The notes beneath the pieces are model-generated. The model searched no databases. It was not told the DNA's origin and was given only the letters and a program-made list of their open reading frames with translations. A DNA stretch of 64,000 nt from JAVBKX01 sp031553835 (GTDB lineage: Bacteria; Bacteroidota; Bacteroidia; Bacteroidales; Azobacteroidaceae): contig JAVBKX010000010.1 of assembly GCA_031553835.1 (NCBI GenBank), positions 62,001-126,000 of the forward strand. The letters run 5' to 3'. Of the stretch, positions 50,616 through 60,326 are shown in pieces; position 1 is the stretch's first letter, and each line of letters begins with the position of its first letter. Position numbers and translations under genes: made by a program.

Positions 50616-52262
50616 ATGGAAATGTTTTGTTATCAATGCCAGGAAGCAGCTCAGGGTAAAGGTTGTACAATCAAAGGAGTGTGCGGAAAAGAACCACAAA
50701 CCTCCGCCCTGATGGATTTATTATTGTATGCAGTGCACGGAGAAGCTATTGTAAACAGTGCTTTACGAAAAAAAGGCGTTGCTGACATCAAAGCAAGCCG
50801 TCAAATCTTAGACGCACTTTTTTGTACCATTACAAACGCTAATTTTGACAATCAGGCAATCGAAGAACGCATTGAAAAAGCATTTTCCATTAAAAACGAA
50901 TTGATTGAAACAGCAAAAAAACGGGGTATTGCACTACCCGAACAAGATGAAGTCACCTTTTTTGCCTTACCTTCCGAATATGAAAAAGTAAACGCTACCA
51001 TTGGCATATTGACTGAAACCAATGAAGACATCCGGTCCCTGAAACAATTGATCATTTATGGTATCAAAGGCGCTGCAGCTTACGCCGAACATGCATTGAA
51101 TCTCGGATATGAAGACTCCGATATTTATGCCATGATTGAAAATGCACTGGCAGAAGTCAGCCGGAAAGATATTACCATTAATGCACTCGTTTCACTTACC
51201 ATGAGCGTCGGAGAATGTGGAGTGAAAGCCATGGCGTTGCTTGACAAAGCCAACACGTCCTCCTTTGGAAATCCCGAAATCACCAAAGTAAATATTGGAG
51301 TAGGTAAAAACCCGGGAATTCTCATCAGCGGACATGATTTGAAGGACATGGAAGAATTGCTCGAACAAACTGCAGGAACCGGAGTCGATGTATATACGCA
51401 CAGCGAAATGTTGCCGGCAAATTATTATCCGGCATTCAAAAAATATTCGCATTTTATCGGCAATTACGGTAATGCCTGGTGGAAACAACGTGAAGAATTT
51501 GAAAGCTTCAATGGCGTTATTCTCTTCACTACCAATTGTATTGTTCCGCCATTAAAATCGGCTACTTATGCCGGCCGGATTTATACCACCGGTTCGGCCG
51601 GACTTCCCGGAGCCAAACATATTCCCAGTCGCCGGGACGGAAAACCTAAAGATTTTTCTGCATTGATCGAACATGCAAAAAAATGCCTGCCTCCGACAGA
51701 AATCGAAAAAGGAGAAATTATCGGCGGATTTGCACATAATCAGGTACTGACTTTGGCTGATAAGGTAGTAGATGCTGTAAAATCAGGCGCCATCAAAAAA
51801 TTCGTTGTCATGGCCGGTTGTGATGGCCGCATGAAATCACGTGAATATTATACTGATTTTACTTCGGCATTACCCAAAGATAATATTATCCTGACTGCCG
51901 GCTGCGCCAAATACAGGTATAACAAACTTCCATTAGGAGATATTGGCGGCATTCCACGTGTATTGGATGCAGGACAATGTAATGACAGTTATTCGCTTGT
52001 GGTTATAGCTTTGGCGCTCAAAGAGGCTTTCGGACTGGAAAATGTAAATGATCTTCCGATCGTTTACAATATTGCATGGTACGAACAAAAAGCAGTCATT
52101 GTATTGCTGGCGTTACTGAGTCTCGGGGTCAAAAACATACATCTCGGACCAACTTTGCCGGCATTTCTTTCTCCTAATGTAACCAATGTATTAGTAGAAA
52201 ATTTTGGGATCGGCAGTATAAGTTCTGTAAACGAAGATATGAAAACCTGGGGATGTAATTAA
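50616..52262 (+). CDS. hcp: Hybrid cluster protein (hydroxylamine/NO reductase)
   Basis: Hcp carries a hybrid Fe-S-O cluster and reduces nitric oxide or hydroxylamine in the cytoplasm. From ATG 50616 the product has 548 residues. An N-terminal iron-sulfur motif C5-x2-C8-x8-C17-x5-C23 (MFCYQCQEAAQGKGCTIKGVC) is followed by hybrid-cluster segments GNYGNAWWKQREEF, ILFTTNCIVPP and LTAGCAKYRYNKL, and LPIVYNIAWYEQKAV. The [4Fe-4S]-type spacing is that of the strictly anaerobic class. The frame is open upstream to 50529, but the conserved N-terminus starts here. It is regulated by the HcpR-type site upstream and followed after 11 bases by a ferredoxin-like gene. Confidence 0.96.
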   Translation: MEMFCYQCQEAAQGKGCTIKGVCGKEPQTSALMDLLLYAVHGEAIVNSALRKKGVADIKASRQILDALFCTITNANFDNQAIEERIEKAFSIKNELIETAKKRGIALPEQDEVTFFALPSEYEKVNATIGILTETNEDIRSLKQLIIYGIKGAAAYAEHALNLGYEDSDIYAMIENALAEVSRKDITINALVSLTMSVGECGVKAMALLDKANTSSFGNPEITKVNIGVGKNPGILISGHDLKDMEELLEQTAGTGVDVYTHSEMLPANYYPAFKKYSHFIGNYGNAWWKQREEFESFNGVILFTTNCIVPPLKSATYAGRIYTTGSAGLPGAKHIPSRRDGKPKDFSALIEHAKKCLPPTEIEKGEIIGGFAHNQVLTLADKVVDAVKSGAIKKFVVMAGCDGRMKSREYYTDFTSALPKDNIILTAGCAKYRYNKLPLGDIGGIPRVLDAGQCNDSYSLVVIALALKEAFGLENVNDLPIVYNIAWYEQKAVIVLLALLSLGVKNIHLGPTLPAFLSPNVTNVLVENFGIGSISSVNEDMKTWGCN

Positions 52263-52273
52263 ATGAATTAGCT

Positions 52274-53131
52274 ATGAAACGAAAAATCATAAAAATTGAT
52301 GAAGCGCTTTGCAACGGTTGCGGATCGTGCGTCTCCGGATGCCACGAAGGCGCACTGCAATTAATTAACAACAAAGCCGTTATGGTCAGTGAACTATATT
52401 GCGACGGACTGGGGGCATGCATCGGAGAATGCCCCGTCGGCGCCATTACTTTAGAAGAGCGAGAGGCGGAACCTTATAATGAAGAGGCTGTTATGGAGCG
52501 TTTGTCAACCAAAGGAGAATCCGTCATTCTCGCTCATTTAAATCATCTGAAAGAACATGGCGAAACAGAGCTTTTGCAACAAGGTCTGCACTATTTGAAG
52601 CAACACAACATGAATGTAAATTTTCAGGGCAAAGAAAAAGAAAAGCCAATGGCTTGCGGCTGCCCCGGTTCTATGATGAGAGAAATCAGACCTTCAACAG
52701 ATCAACGAGATATGACGCTTTCGGAAATGACGCCGCAACCTGTTCCAACTTCCGAATTACGACAATTCCCGGTGCAATTACATTTATTAAATCCGCAGGC
52801 CGGTTTTTTGCAAGGAGCTAATTTGTTGTTGGCTGCCGATTGTACCGCTTTTGCCAGTGGAGAGTTTCACCAACGTTTTCTAAAAAATAAAATGTTGGCC
52901 ATTGCCTGTCCTAAGCTCGACAGCAACATACCATCTTATATGGACAAACTGACAGCGATGATCGACATCGCACAAATCGACACATTAACCGTCTTGATTA
53001 TGGAAGTTCCTTGTTGCAGCGGATTGGTACGGATTGCCGAAATGTCTCGACAACAAGCAGAGCGAAACATTCCCATTAAAGTAATTGTATTATCGGTAAA
53101 AGGTGACGTATTGAGTGAAAAATGGATTTAA
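52274..53131 (+). CDS. Ferredoxin-like iron-sulfur protein, partner of Hcp
   Basis: The 285-residue product has an N-terminal two-cluster ferredoxin domain. The first motif is C13-x2-C16-x2-C19-x3-C23 (LCNGCGSCVSGCHEG). The second, CDGLGACIGECP, has C43, C49 and C53 but L46 at the position of the usual second cysteine, so it may hold a three-cysteine cluster. The rest (about residues 120-285) has further cysteine motifs, ACGCPGS, ADCTAF, ACPKLD and VPCCSGL, and is not a domain I can name. It is 11 bases after hcp and is probably its electron donor, in the role that Hcr plays in enterobacteria. Confidence 0.85.
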   Translation: MKRKIIKIDEALCNGCGSCVSGCHEGALQLINNKAVMVSELYCDGLGACIGECPVGAITLEEREAEPYNEEAVMERLSTKGESVILAHLNHLKEHGETELLQQGLHYLKQHNMNVNFQGKEKEKPMACGCPGSMMREIRPSTDQRDMTLSEMTPQPVPTSELRQFPVQLHLLNPQAGFLQGANLLLAADCTAFASGEFHQRFLKNKMLAIACPKLDSNIPSYMDKLTAMIDIAQIDTLTVLIMEVPCCSGLVRIAEMSRQQAERNIPIKVIVLSVKGDVLSEKWI

Positions 53132-53206
53132 AATCCGTACTTTTCCCTCTTTTTTATACAAATCTGCTATTTATTGATACATTCCTGCGCAACTGCATCA
53201 ATTAAG

Positions 53207-53248
53207 ATGCCTATTTTTGTAGTCCCATACAAAAATGGGCATTTTTAT
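53207..53248 (+). terminator. Rho-independent terminator of the hcp operon
   Basis: ATGCCTATTTTTGTA (53207-53221) pairs with TACAAAAATGGGCAT (53228-53242), with one mismatch, across a six-base loop, followed by TTTTATTTT. It lies 75 bases past the stop and before the GH92 gene. Confidence 0.8.
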
Positions 53249-53277
53249 TTTGCATAACTTTTAATTTCATAATATAC

Positions 53278-55521
53278 ATGAAAACGACTCGTAAATTATT
53301 TTTACTTTCCATTTTAATTTATACTCCCTTTATCGTTTTTTCTCAATCCACAAAAACAAAATGTACCGACTATGTGAATCCTTTTATTGGTACGGGAGCG
53401 GTAGAATCGAGCCTGTTGGGAGGAACATACCCCGGAGCCACGGTACCTTTTGGAATGATACAATTAAGTCCCGACACTCGCGAAAATCCCGATTGGGCGC
53501 AAGCATGCGGTTACGACTACAACGATAAAACCATTTTCGGATTCAGTCATACGCACTTAAGCGGCACCGGTCTTGCCGATTTGTTAGATATTCTGCTGAT
53601 GCCCGTAACAGGGGAAATGCAACAAATTGCGTCGAAGAGCATCCATCCCTCTCCTTTTTCCCATAATAATGAAAAAGCGTGGCCGGGATATTATCAGGTA
53701 AAATTAGACAACGGCAATATTGTGGCAGAACTGACCACAACAACTCATGCCGGATTTCACCGTTATACTTTTCCAAAAGGAAACGACAACCTGCTGTTTT
53801 TCGACATCAACCATTCACGTGAGAAAAACAGTTGGGGAACCAAAATTATTAATTCCAATTTAAAAATAATTGATCCTTATACCATCGAAGGATACCGCAT
53901 CATTACCGGCTGGGCAAGGCTTCGAAAAGTATATTTTCATGCCAAATTTTCCAAACCGATTATCGAGTACATTGTCTCGGACGAAGGCCGTTTATGGCCG
54001 AATACCAAAGAAGTAAACAGCACTAATATCACCGCCACTTTAAAATTCCAGGATGATGGCGCTCCCCTTCTTGTCAAAATAGGCCTATCGGCCGTTAATA
54101 AAATCAATGCCCGGATAAATCTTGCAACAGAAATTTCCGATTGGGATTTTGACCGTACCGTAGCCAACGCCGGTGAGATATGGGAAAAAGAATTAAGTAA
54201 AGTAAAAATAGAAGCTTCCGAAATACAAAAAGAAATTTTCTATACAGCGCTTTATCATGCTTTTATTCAACCGAATGTCATCTCAGACCTGAATGGTGAT
54301 TACTTAGCCATGGATTACACCGAAAAAAACACCGGATCCAACCATGCCGTACACTATACAACTTTCTCTTTATGGGATACATACCGAGCCGCACATCCTT
54401 TATACAGCATTCTTCAGCCCAAACGTTCCGTCGATTTTGTCAACAGCCTGATCCGTCAATACGAATCATTCGGGTTTCTACCCATCTGGCAATTGTGGGG
54501 ACAGGAAAATTATTGTATGATTGGTAATCACGCCATTCCGGTCATTGTTGATGCCATACTGAAAAACCTGCCCGGTATCCATGCCGAAAAAGCATACGAA
54601 GCCATCAAAGCCTCCTCCACCATTTCTCACATCAATTCTCCATTTGAAGTTTGGGAAAAATATGGATATATGCCCGAAAACATCCAAACACAATCGGTTT
54701 CCATTACATTAGAAATGGCTTTCGATGACTGGTGCGTTGCTCAATTGGCAAAAAAATTAGGAAAAGAAGACGATTACAAACACTTCATGGCCCGCTCTCA
54801 ATATTATCGAAACCTGCACAATGACAAAACAAAATTTTTCCAGTCAAAAGATGACAAAGGAAACTGGATCCAACCCTTTGATCCCTTCAAATACGGCGCC
54901 AATGGAGGCCAACCATTTACCGAAGGAAATGCCTGGCAATATTATTGGTATGTGCCACAAGATATCCCCGACCTGATCCGGTTGACCGGAGGAGAGAAAG
55001 CATTTTGCGAAAAATTAGACCAATTCTTCACCATAAAACATCACGGCGAAGGGGAAGTCAACAGTAATGCATCCGGTTTTATCGGACAATATGCCCATGG
55101 CAACGAACCCAGTCACCATGTTGCCTACTTGTACAATTATGCCGGACAACCCTGGAAAACCCAGCAATATGTCGCTAAAATCATGAACGAACTATACGAT
55201 AATACTTCTGCCGGATATGCGGGCAACGACGATTGTGGGGAAATGTCGAGCTGGTATGTCTTCAGTGCATTGGGATTTTATCCGGTCAATCCCGCCAATG
55301 GCCTTTATGACATCGGAAGCCCTTTGGTACAGCGTGCAGTTATCCAACTACCCGAAGGAAAAACGTTCACGATCATTGCTCCTAAAAAATCGAATAACGA
55401 TATTTACATTCAATCGATAAAACTGAACGGAAAGCCTTATAAAGCTAAAACGATCACTCACAACGACATTATAAATGGTGGAACATTAGAGTTTGTAATG
55501 GGAAATAAACCAACAAAATAA
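53278..55521 (+). CDS. GH92 alpha-mannosidase, exported
   Basis: GH92 enzymes are calcium-dependent inverting exo-alpha-mannosidases acting on N-glycan or yeast mannan chains. The 747-residue product has a signal peptide (LFLLSILIYTPFIVFSQ) and the N-terminal beta-sandwich start DYVNPFIGTGAVESSLLGG and YPGATVPFGMIQLSPDTR. The (alpha/alpha)6 domain carries HGNEPSHHVAYLY (E610, acid) and GNDDCGEMSSWYVFSALGFYP (D651/D652, base region). Both motifs are diagnostic. It heads a run of four glycosidase genes on one strand. The linkage specificity cannot be read from the sequence. Confidence 0.95.
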   Translation: MKTTRKLFLLSILIYTPFIVFSQSTKTKCTDYVNPFIGTGAVESSLLGGTYPGATVPFGMIQLSPDTRENPDWAQACGYDYNDKTIFGFSHTHLSGTGLADLLDILLMPVTGEMQQIASKSIHPSPFSHNNEKAWPGYYQVKLDNGNIVAELTTTTHAGFHRYTFPKGNDNLLFFDINHSREKNSWGTKIINSNLKIIDPYTIEGYRIITGWARLRKVYFHAKFSKPIIEYIVSDEGRLWPNTKEVNSTNITATLKFQDDGAPLLVKIGLSAVNKINARINLATEISDWDFDRTVANAGEIWEKELSKVKIEASEIQKEIFYTALYHAFIQPNVISDLNGDYLAMDYTEKNTGSNHAVHYTTFSLWDTYRAAHPLYSILQPKRSVDFVNSLIRQYESFGFLPIWQLWGQENYCMIGNHAIPVIVDAILKNLPGIHAEKAYEAIKASSTISHINSPFEVWEKYGYMPENIQTQSVSITLEMAFDDWCVAQLAKKLGKEDDYKHFMARSQYYRNLHNDKTKFFQSKDDKGNWIQPFDPFKYGANGGQPFTEGNAWQYYWYVPQDIPDLIRLTGGEKAFCEKLDQFFTIKHHGEGEVNSNASGFIGQYAHGNEPSHHVAYLYNYAGQPWKTQQYVAKIMNELYDNTSAGYAGNDDCGEMSSWYVFSALGFYPVNPANGLYDIGSPLVQRAVIQLPEGKTFTIIAPKKSNNDIYIQSIKLNGKPYKAKTITHNDIINGGTLEFVMGNKPTK

Positions 55522-55533
55522 CATCATTTACGA

Positions 55534-57996
55534 ATGAAAAAAATTGTATTGATCTACATTACCACTTGTCTTTGTTTGAATACCATCGCAATTAACAAAG
55601 CCAACCAACATCCTGTTGAATACAATAAACCTGCCATTGATTTTTTTGAAGGAGCCGTATTAGGTAATGGAGCTTTGGGTGTCGTTGTCACTACCCGTCC
55701 GGATGCAATCTGTTTTCATTTCGGGCACAACAATGTTTGGGATATCCGTATCGCAGAAGATAATCGTGAAAAAATAGGAACTTTTGCCGAAGTTTTTGAA
55801 AAGGCAAAAGCCTTACCCAAAGATTTACGTTCGATCCGGGATAATGAAGAATTCCGTAATTATTTAAACCTGACAGCAAGTAATTACAGTAAACCATATC
55901 CTCGTCCGTTTCCTTGTGGTACAGTTATACTGGGTTTTGATCGCCGGAAAGTAGAATTGTTAGGACATAAAATAGATATCTCGAACGGAGTTTGTGAAGT
56001 TTACGTGTTGAATGAAGGTAAAAAAAATGTGTTGCAGGTTTTTGTAGATACTCAGGTTGATGCCTTGTGGTTTCGTTTATTGGATGAAAATCAACAACCA
56101 CAATCATCTTGTTTCAATCGTTTCCGGATTATTCCCGACCCGGCCACTCCACAAGATATTCCTCGTTATCTGCCGATAGAAGAAAAAGCTTCTGGATTGA
56201 TGGGATTTTATCAGGTATTGCCTTATCAGGAACCACACAAGTATGATAAGGAAAAAGGCCATCCTAAAGATAAGGCTTTTAAGTTGGAAGCACAGTTGTC
56301 TATTCCCTTGACAGATGGCGTACATTATACTAATCAGGGATTGGAGGAACCTTTGCAACCACTTGAAAAATATATGGAAAAGAGTAATTTTTCATTTATA
56401 GGCATTGTTTCTTTATCCGAAGGATTAGCTTCCGACGTAAAGAAAAAATCACAGGCAGAAGTTCCTGATTTGGCTAAATATAAATCAGCATTACAACAAA
56501 CTGAAACTTCCTGGGCTGGTTATTGGAGTAAATCCGGAGTTGACTTGTCGGATCGGGAACTTGAAAAGATCTGGTATCACAATCTTTATTTTCTTAATTG
56601 TGCCGTAAAACAAGGAGTTACCTGTCCCGGGATATTTGCCAACTGGAGTTATGGGAATATCGGTACAGCATGGCATGGCGATTATCATTTGAATTACAAT
56701 ACCCAGCAACCTTTTTGGGTCACATTTTCAAGCAATCATTTGGATAAAAACCTGCCGTATGTCGATTTAGTCGATCATTTGCTGCCAATCAGCCGGCAAT
56801 GGGCGAAAGAATATTACAACATGCGGGGTGCATTTTTTCCTCATTCAGCCTATCCGGTCGATATGGCTTTACATCCCTATCCTGTACCTGATTGGGGATG
56901 GGAAGTGTTTGAAACGCCTTGGACTGTACAAGGACTTTGGTGGCATTATATTTATTCAATGGATACCGATTTCCTTAAAAACAGGGCTTTTGAACCAATC
57001 AAAGATGCCGTTATGTTTCTGGTTGATTATATGAAACGACCTGATGCACACGGAAAACAATGGAATGATGATAAATATCATATTTTTCCTTCTGTTCCGC
57101 CCGAATTATACGGATTACAACCCGGCTTCAAATACAACTATGATACTCAGATTGATATTACAATGGCTAAATTTATTTTCAAGGCTTATCTTGAAGCAGT
57201 GAAAACATTGAAATATGATAAAGCTGAAGCTCAATTAGTCAAAGATGTTAAAATCATATTACCATCTATGCCGGAATATTCAACAGCACAATCAGATGAA
57301 TACGGAGAAATATACACTTCTGTTCCCGGAGAAGGAGATAAGATCGTATATAATGTTCCTGCCAATCTCACACATGTCTTCCCCGGAGAAGAATATGGAA
57401 TAGATGCTCCGGCAGATATTTATAAAAAACTGGTAAATACGTTTAATTCTCATCAGAATGAAGGCGGAAACGATATTGTATTCTATCACTTACAAGCCGC
57501 ACGTCTGGGTATATTAGATCTGGAAAAATTCAAACGCTATGTACACTATGCTACGCTTCCCAATCAAACAGTAACTGATATGTTGTTACAAACCGGAGGG
57601 CGCTACAATGATCAGACTCCGTTTGATTACATGGCCCCCATGGGAATCTGGGTTGAGAATTTTGCTTTACCAACAGTTATCAACGAATGTTTGATGCAAA
57701 GTTATAACGGAACAATCAACCTTTTTCCTAATTGGGATAAAACGAAAAATGCATCATTTCATACCTTGCGCGCAGTCGGCGCATTTTTGGTCAGTAGCGA
57801 ATTATCCGGAGGAAAAATAAAATCCGTAGATATTTTGAGCGAACAGGGAGGCAATTGTAAAATAAGAAATCCCTGGCCGGATTCAAAAATAGAAATAATC
57901 CGGAATGGAAAAAAAGCAGAAGTCATTGAAGGAAATATATTGAATTTTAAGACCGGGAAAGGGGAGAAAATTCAACTTGAAACACATAATATCTAA
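55534..57996 (+). CDS. GH95-like (alpha/alpha)6 glycosidase, exported
   Basis: The 820-residue product has a signal peptide (IVLIYITTCLCLNTIA). The N-domain has FEGAVLGNGALGVVV, which parallels the LPIGNGRLGAM motif of GH95. The helical part has GDYHLNYNTQQPFWVTFSSN, which parallels the catalytic-site segment NINIQMNYW of GH95. It lacks the PNEWSPEHG and FQIDGNLG motifs of that family, so its class and activity are uncertain. Other (alpha/alpha)6 families (GH65, GH78-like) are possible. It is 12 bases after the GH92 gene and 50 before a true GH95 gene. Confidence 0.7.
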   Translation: MKKIVLIYITTCLCLNTIAINKANQHPVEYNKPAIDFFEGAVLGNGALGVVVTTRPDAICFHFGHNNVWDIRIAEDNREKIGTFAEVFEKAKALPKDLRSIRDNEEFRNYLNLTASNYSKPYPRPFPCGTVILGFDRRKVELLGHKIDISNGVCEVYVLNEGKKNVLQVFVDTQVDALWFRLLDENQQPQSSCFNRFRIIPDPATPQDIPRYLPIEEKASGLMGFYQVLPYQEPHKYDKEKGHPKDKAFKLEAQLSIPLTDGVHYTNQGLEEPLQPLEKYMEKSNFSFIGIVSLSEGLASDVKKKSQAEVPDLAKYKSALQQTETSWAGYWSKSGVDLSDRELEKIWYHNLYFLNCAVKQGVTCPGIFANWSYGNIGTAWHGDYHLNYNTQQPFWVTFSSNHLDKNLPYVDLVDHLLPISRQWAKEYYNMRGAFFPHSAYPVDMALHPYPVPDWGWEVFETPWTVQGLWWHYIYSMDTDFLKNRAFEPIKDAVMFLVDYMKRPDAHGKQWNDDKYHIFPSVPPELYGLQPGFKYNYDTQIDITMAKFIFKAYLEAVKTLKYDKAEAQLVKDVKIILPSMPEYSTAQSDEYGEIYTSVPGEGDKIVYNVPANLTHVFPGEEYGIDAPADIYKKLVNTFNSHQNEGGNDIVFYHLQAARLGILDLEKFKRYVHYATLPNQTVTDMLLQTGGRYNDQTPFDYMAPMGIWVENFALPTVINECLMQSYNGTINLFPNWDKTKNASFHTLRAVGAFLVSSELSGGKIKSVDILSEQGGNCKIRNPWPDSKIEIIRNGKKAEVIEGNILNFKTGKGEKIQLETHNI

Positions 57997-58046
57997 GACA
58001 CAAAGACACATGCTTTTTTATTGAAGCAAATTATAAACATATTCTT

Positions 58047-60281
58047 ATGATAAAAAAAAATTTCTTACTAATGTTTGCATTTTTATGCATTCTGATGATT
58101 CAGGCACAACCTCCTAAATCATTGAAAAGCGACCTGTTGTTATGGTACAATCAACCGGCTGCCAACTGGATGACCCAAGCTCTTCCCATCGGGAATGGTC
58201 GTATCGGCGCCATGATTTTCGGAGGAATAGAAGAAGAACACATTCAGTTCAATGACAAGTCGCTTTGGAGTGGGAATACCACACAAAGGGGATCTTTCCA
58301 AAATTTCGGCGACATATATCTTCAATTTAAAAATCAGCAGGATTATTCCGGTTATACCCGTTACCTCGATTTAGAAGAGGCGATTGCCGGAGTCAATTAT
58401 CAATCCGGAGGAACACGTTATTCCAGGGAATATTTTGCTTCTCATCCCGATAATGTACTCGTTTTCCGCTTTACTGCCGATAAAAAAGGGAAAATTAGTT
58501 TTGACATTCAACTAAAAGGAGCGCACAATGAACCAACCATCGTTAAGGAAAATGAACTGTCTATTTCCGGAAAAATGACCTTGTTGTCTTATTCCGCAAA
58601 AATGACAATATTGGCAGAAGGTGGACAGGTTTCTTCAGAAAATAATATTATTGCTGTGAACAATGCCAATGCAGTCACCGTTATTTTGGCGGCGCGAACA
58701 GATTATGATCCGGAAACTCCGGATTACCTGACCCGGCAAGATTGGCAAGCGTCCCTCCAATCCGATATTGACAAGGCGGTTTTCCAAGAATATGCCACCC
58801 TGAGAAAAAAACATGTTCAGGATTATCAATCACTGTTCAAGCGGGTTTCTCTAAAAATAGGGGATGTAAAACCTTCAATTCCAACCGATGAAATGTTGGC
58901 AAATTACGCCAAAGGCGAATATAATCCGGTCCTGGATGTACTTTTCTTCCAATACGGACGTTACCTCACTATTGCTACTTCGCGTGCAGGATTCCATTTA
59001 ACATCCAATTTGCAAGGACTTTGGAGCAATGTCAATAATCCACCCTGGGAAGCAGATATTCATTCCAATATCAATATCCAAATGAATTATTGGCCGACAG
59101 AAGTAGCCAATCTTCCCGAATGTCACCTGCCGTATATTCATTACATTTACAATGAAGCTATGATACAGCCGTCGTGGCGTGCTATGGCCAAAGAATTGGA
59201 TTGCCGCGGCTGGGCAATGAAAACTCAAAACAATATTTTCGGATATTCCGATTGGAACTGGAATCGTCCGGCCAATGCCTGGTACTGCATGCACATTTGG
59301 GACAAATATCTTTTCGAACCCAATGCCGAATACTTGAAAAACATAGCTTATCCGGTTATGAAATCAGCTTGTCAATTTTGGTTAGACCGGTTAATTGTCG
59401 GCGACGACGGGAAAATCATTGCACCCAATGAATGGTCGCCCGAACATGGTCCCTGGGAAGATGGACTTCCCTATGCCCAGCAAATTGTCTGGGATTTATT
59501 CGCCAATACCATCCGGGCCGGAAAAATACTGGGAACCGATCCACAATTTATAACCGTTTTGGAACAAAAATTTCAGAAACTGGACAATGGATTGAAAATC
59601 GGAGATTGGGGACAGTTGCGAGAATGGAATCAGGTCAATGATGATCCCAACGACAAGCATCGCCATGTATCTCATTTAATGGCGCTATATCCAGGAAAAA
59701 ACATTTCTCCGGTATTAAATCCGGCGTATGCCGAAGCTGCAAAAAAGACATTGAATGCCAGAGGCGACAGTGGAACCGGTTGGAGTCGCGTATGGAAAAT
59801 CGCGTTTTGGGCAAGACTTCTGGACGGCAATCACGCTCATGCTTTATTGCAAGGAGCATTGGAACTGAGCACCGACACAGGCATGGATTATTCGAGTAAA
59901 GGAGGTGTATATTCCAATCTGTTGGATGCTCATCCCCCTTTCCAGATCGACGGAAATCTCGGAGCAACAGCCTGTATTTCCGAAATGCTTTTGCAGAGTC
60001 ATCTTGGAGAAATTCACCTGCTGCCTGCCCTGCCGGACATCTGGCAACAGGGCGAAGTAAAAGGCTTGCGGGCAAGAGGTGCATTTGAGGTGGATATACA
60101 ATGGAAAAACGGCCAATTGTTTTCGGCAAACATTACATCCAAACAAGGGAATAATTGTCAGTTGAGAACAAATGTTCCGGTAAAAGTAACAGGTTTAAAT
60201 ATTGTGTCTGAGAAAGATGAAAAAGGATATTATATCACGACCTTTGCAACAGAAGCCGGAAAAATATACCAGGTAAAATAA
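58047..60281 (+). CDS. GH95 alpha-L-fucosidase/galactosidase, exported
   Basis: GH95 enzymes remove alpha-1,2-linked L-fucose (or L-galactose) by inversion. The 744-residue product has a signal peptide (LLMFAFLCILMIQAQ). It also has the N-domain ALPIGNGRIGAMIFGG and SLWSGNTTQRGSFQNFGD, the Asn-rich site segment NINIQMNYWPTEVANL, the acid region NEWSPEHGPWEDG (E466) and FQIDGNLGATACI (D635). The length is somewhat below the usual 780-800. The section after residue 170 (SGKMTLLSYSAKMTILAEGG) looks shortened compared with the family, though the core is intact. Confidence 0.93.
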   Translation: MIKKNFLLMFAFLCILMIQAQPPKSLKSDLLLWYNQPAANWMTQALPIGNGRIGAMIFGGIEEEHIQFNDKSLWSGNTTQRGSFQNFGDIYLQFKNQQDYSGYTRYLDLEEAIAGVNYQSGGTRYSREYFASHPDNVLVFRFTADKKGKISFDIQLKGAHNEPTIVKENELSISGKMTLLSYSAKMTILAEGGQVSSENNIIAVNNANAVTVILAARTDYDPETPDYLTRQDWQASLQSDIDKAVFQEYATLRKKHVQDYQSLFKRVSLKIGDVKPSIPTDEMLANYAKGEYNPVLDVLFFQYGRYLTIATSRAGFHLTSNLQGLWSNVNNPPWEADIHSNINIQMNYWPTEVANLPECHLPYIHYIYNEAMIQPSWRAMAKELDCRGWAMKTQNNIFGYSDWNWNRPANAWYCMHIWDKYLFEPNAEYLKNIAYPVMKSACQFWLDRLIVGDDGKIIAPNEWSPEHGPWEDGLPYAQQIVWDLFANTIRAGKILGTDPQFITVLEQKFQKLDNGLKIGDWGQLREWNQVNDDPNDKHRHVSHLMALYPGKNISPVLNPAYAEAAKKTLNARGDSGTGWSRVWKIAFWARLLDGNHAHALLQGALELSTDTGMDYSSKGGVYSNLLDAHPPFQIDGNLGATACISEMLLQSHLGEIHLLPALPDIWQQGEVKGLRARGAFEVDIQWKNGQLFSANITSKQGNNCQLRTNVPVKVTGLNIVSEKDEKGYYITTFATEAGKIYQVK

Positions 60282-60326
60282 ATAGAAAACAAATTGATTG
60301 CGGATAATAAATTAAAATTCTTACTT

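Noticed and set aside
58047..60281. GH95 gene as a pseudogene because of its short length
   Set aside because: The frame is intact, the signal peptide and all catalytic-site motifs are present, and only a non-catalytic section appears shortened.
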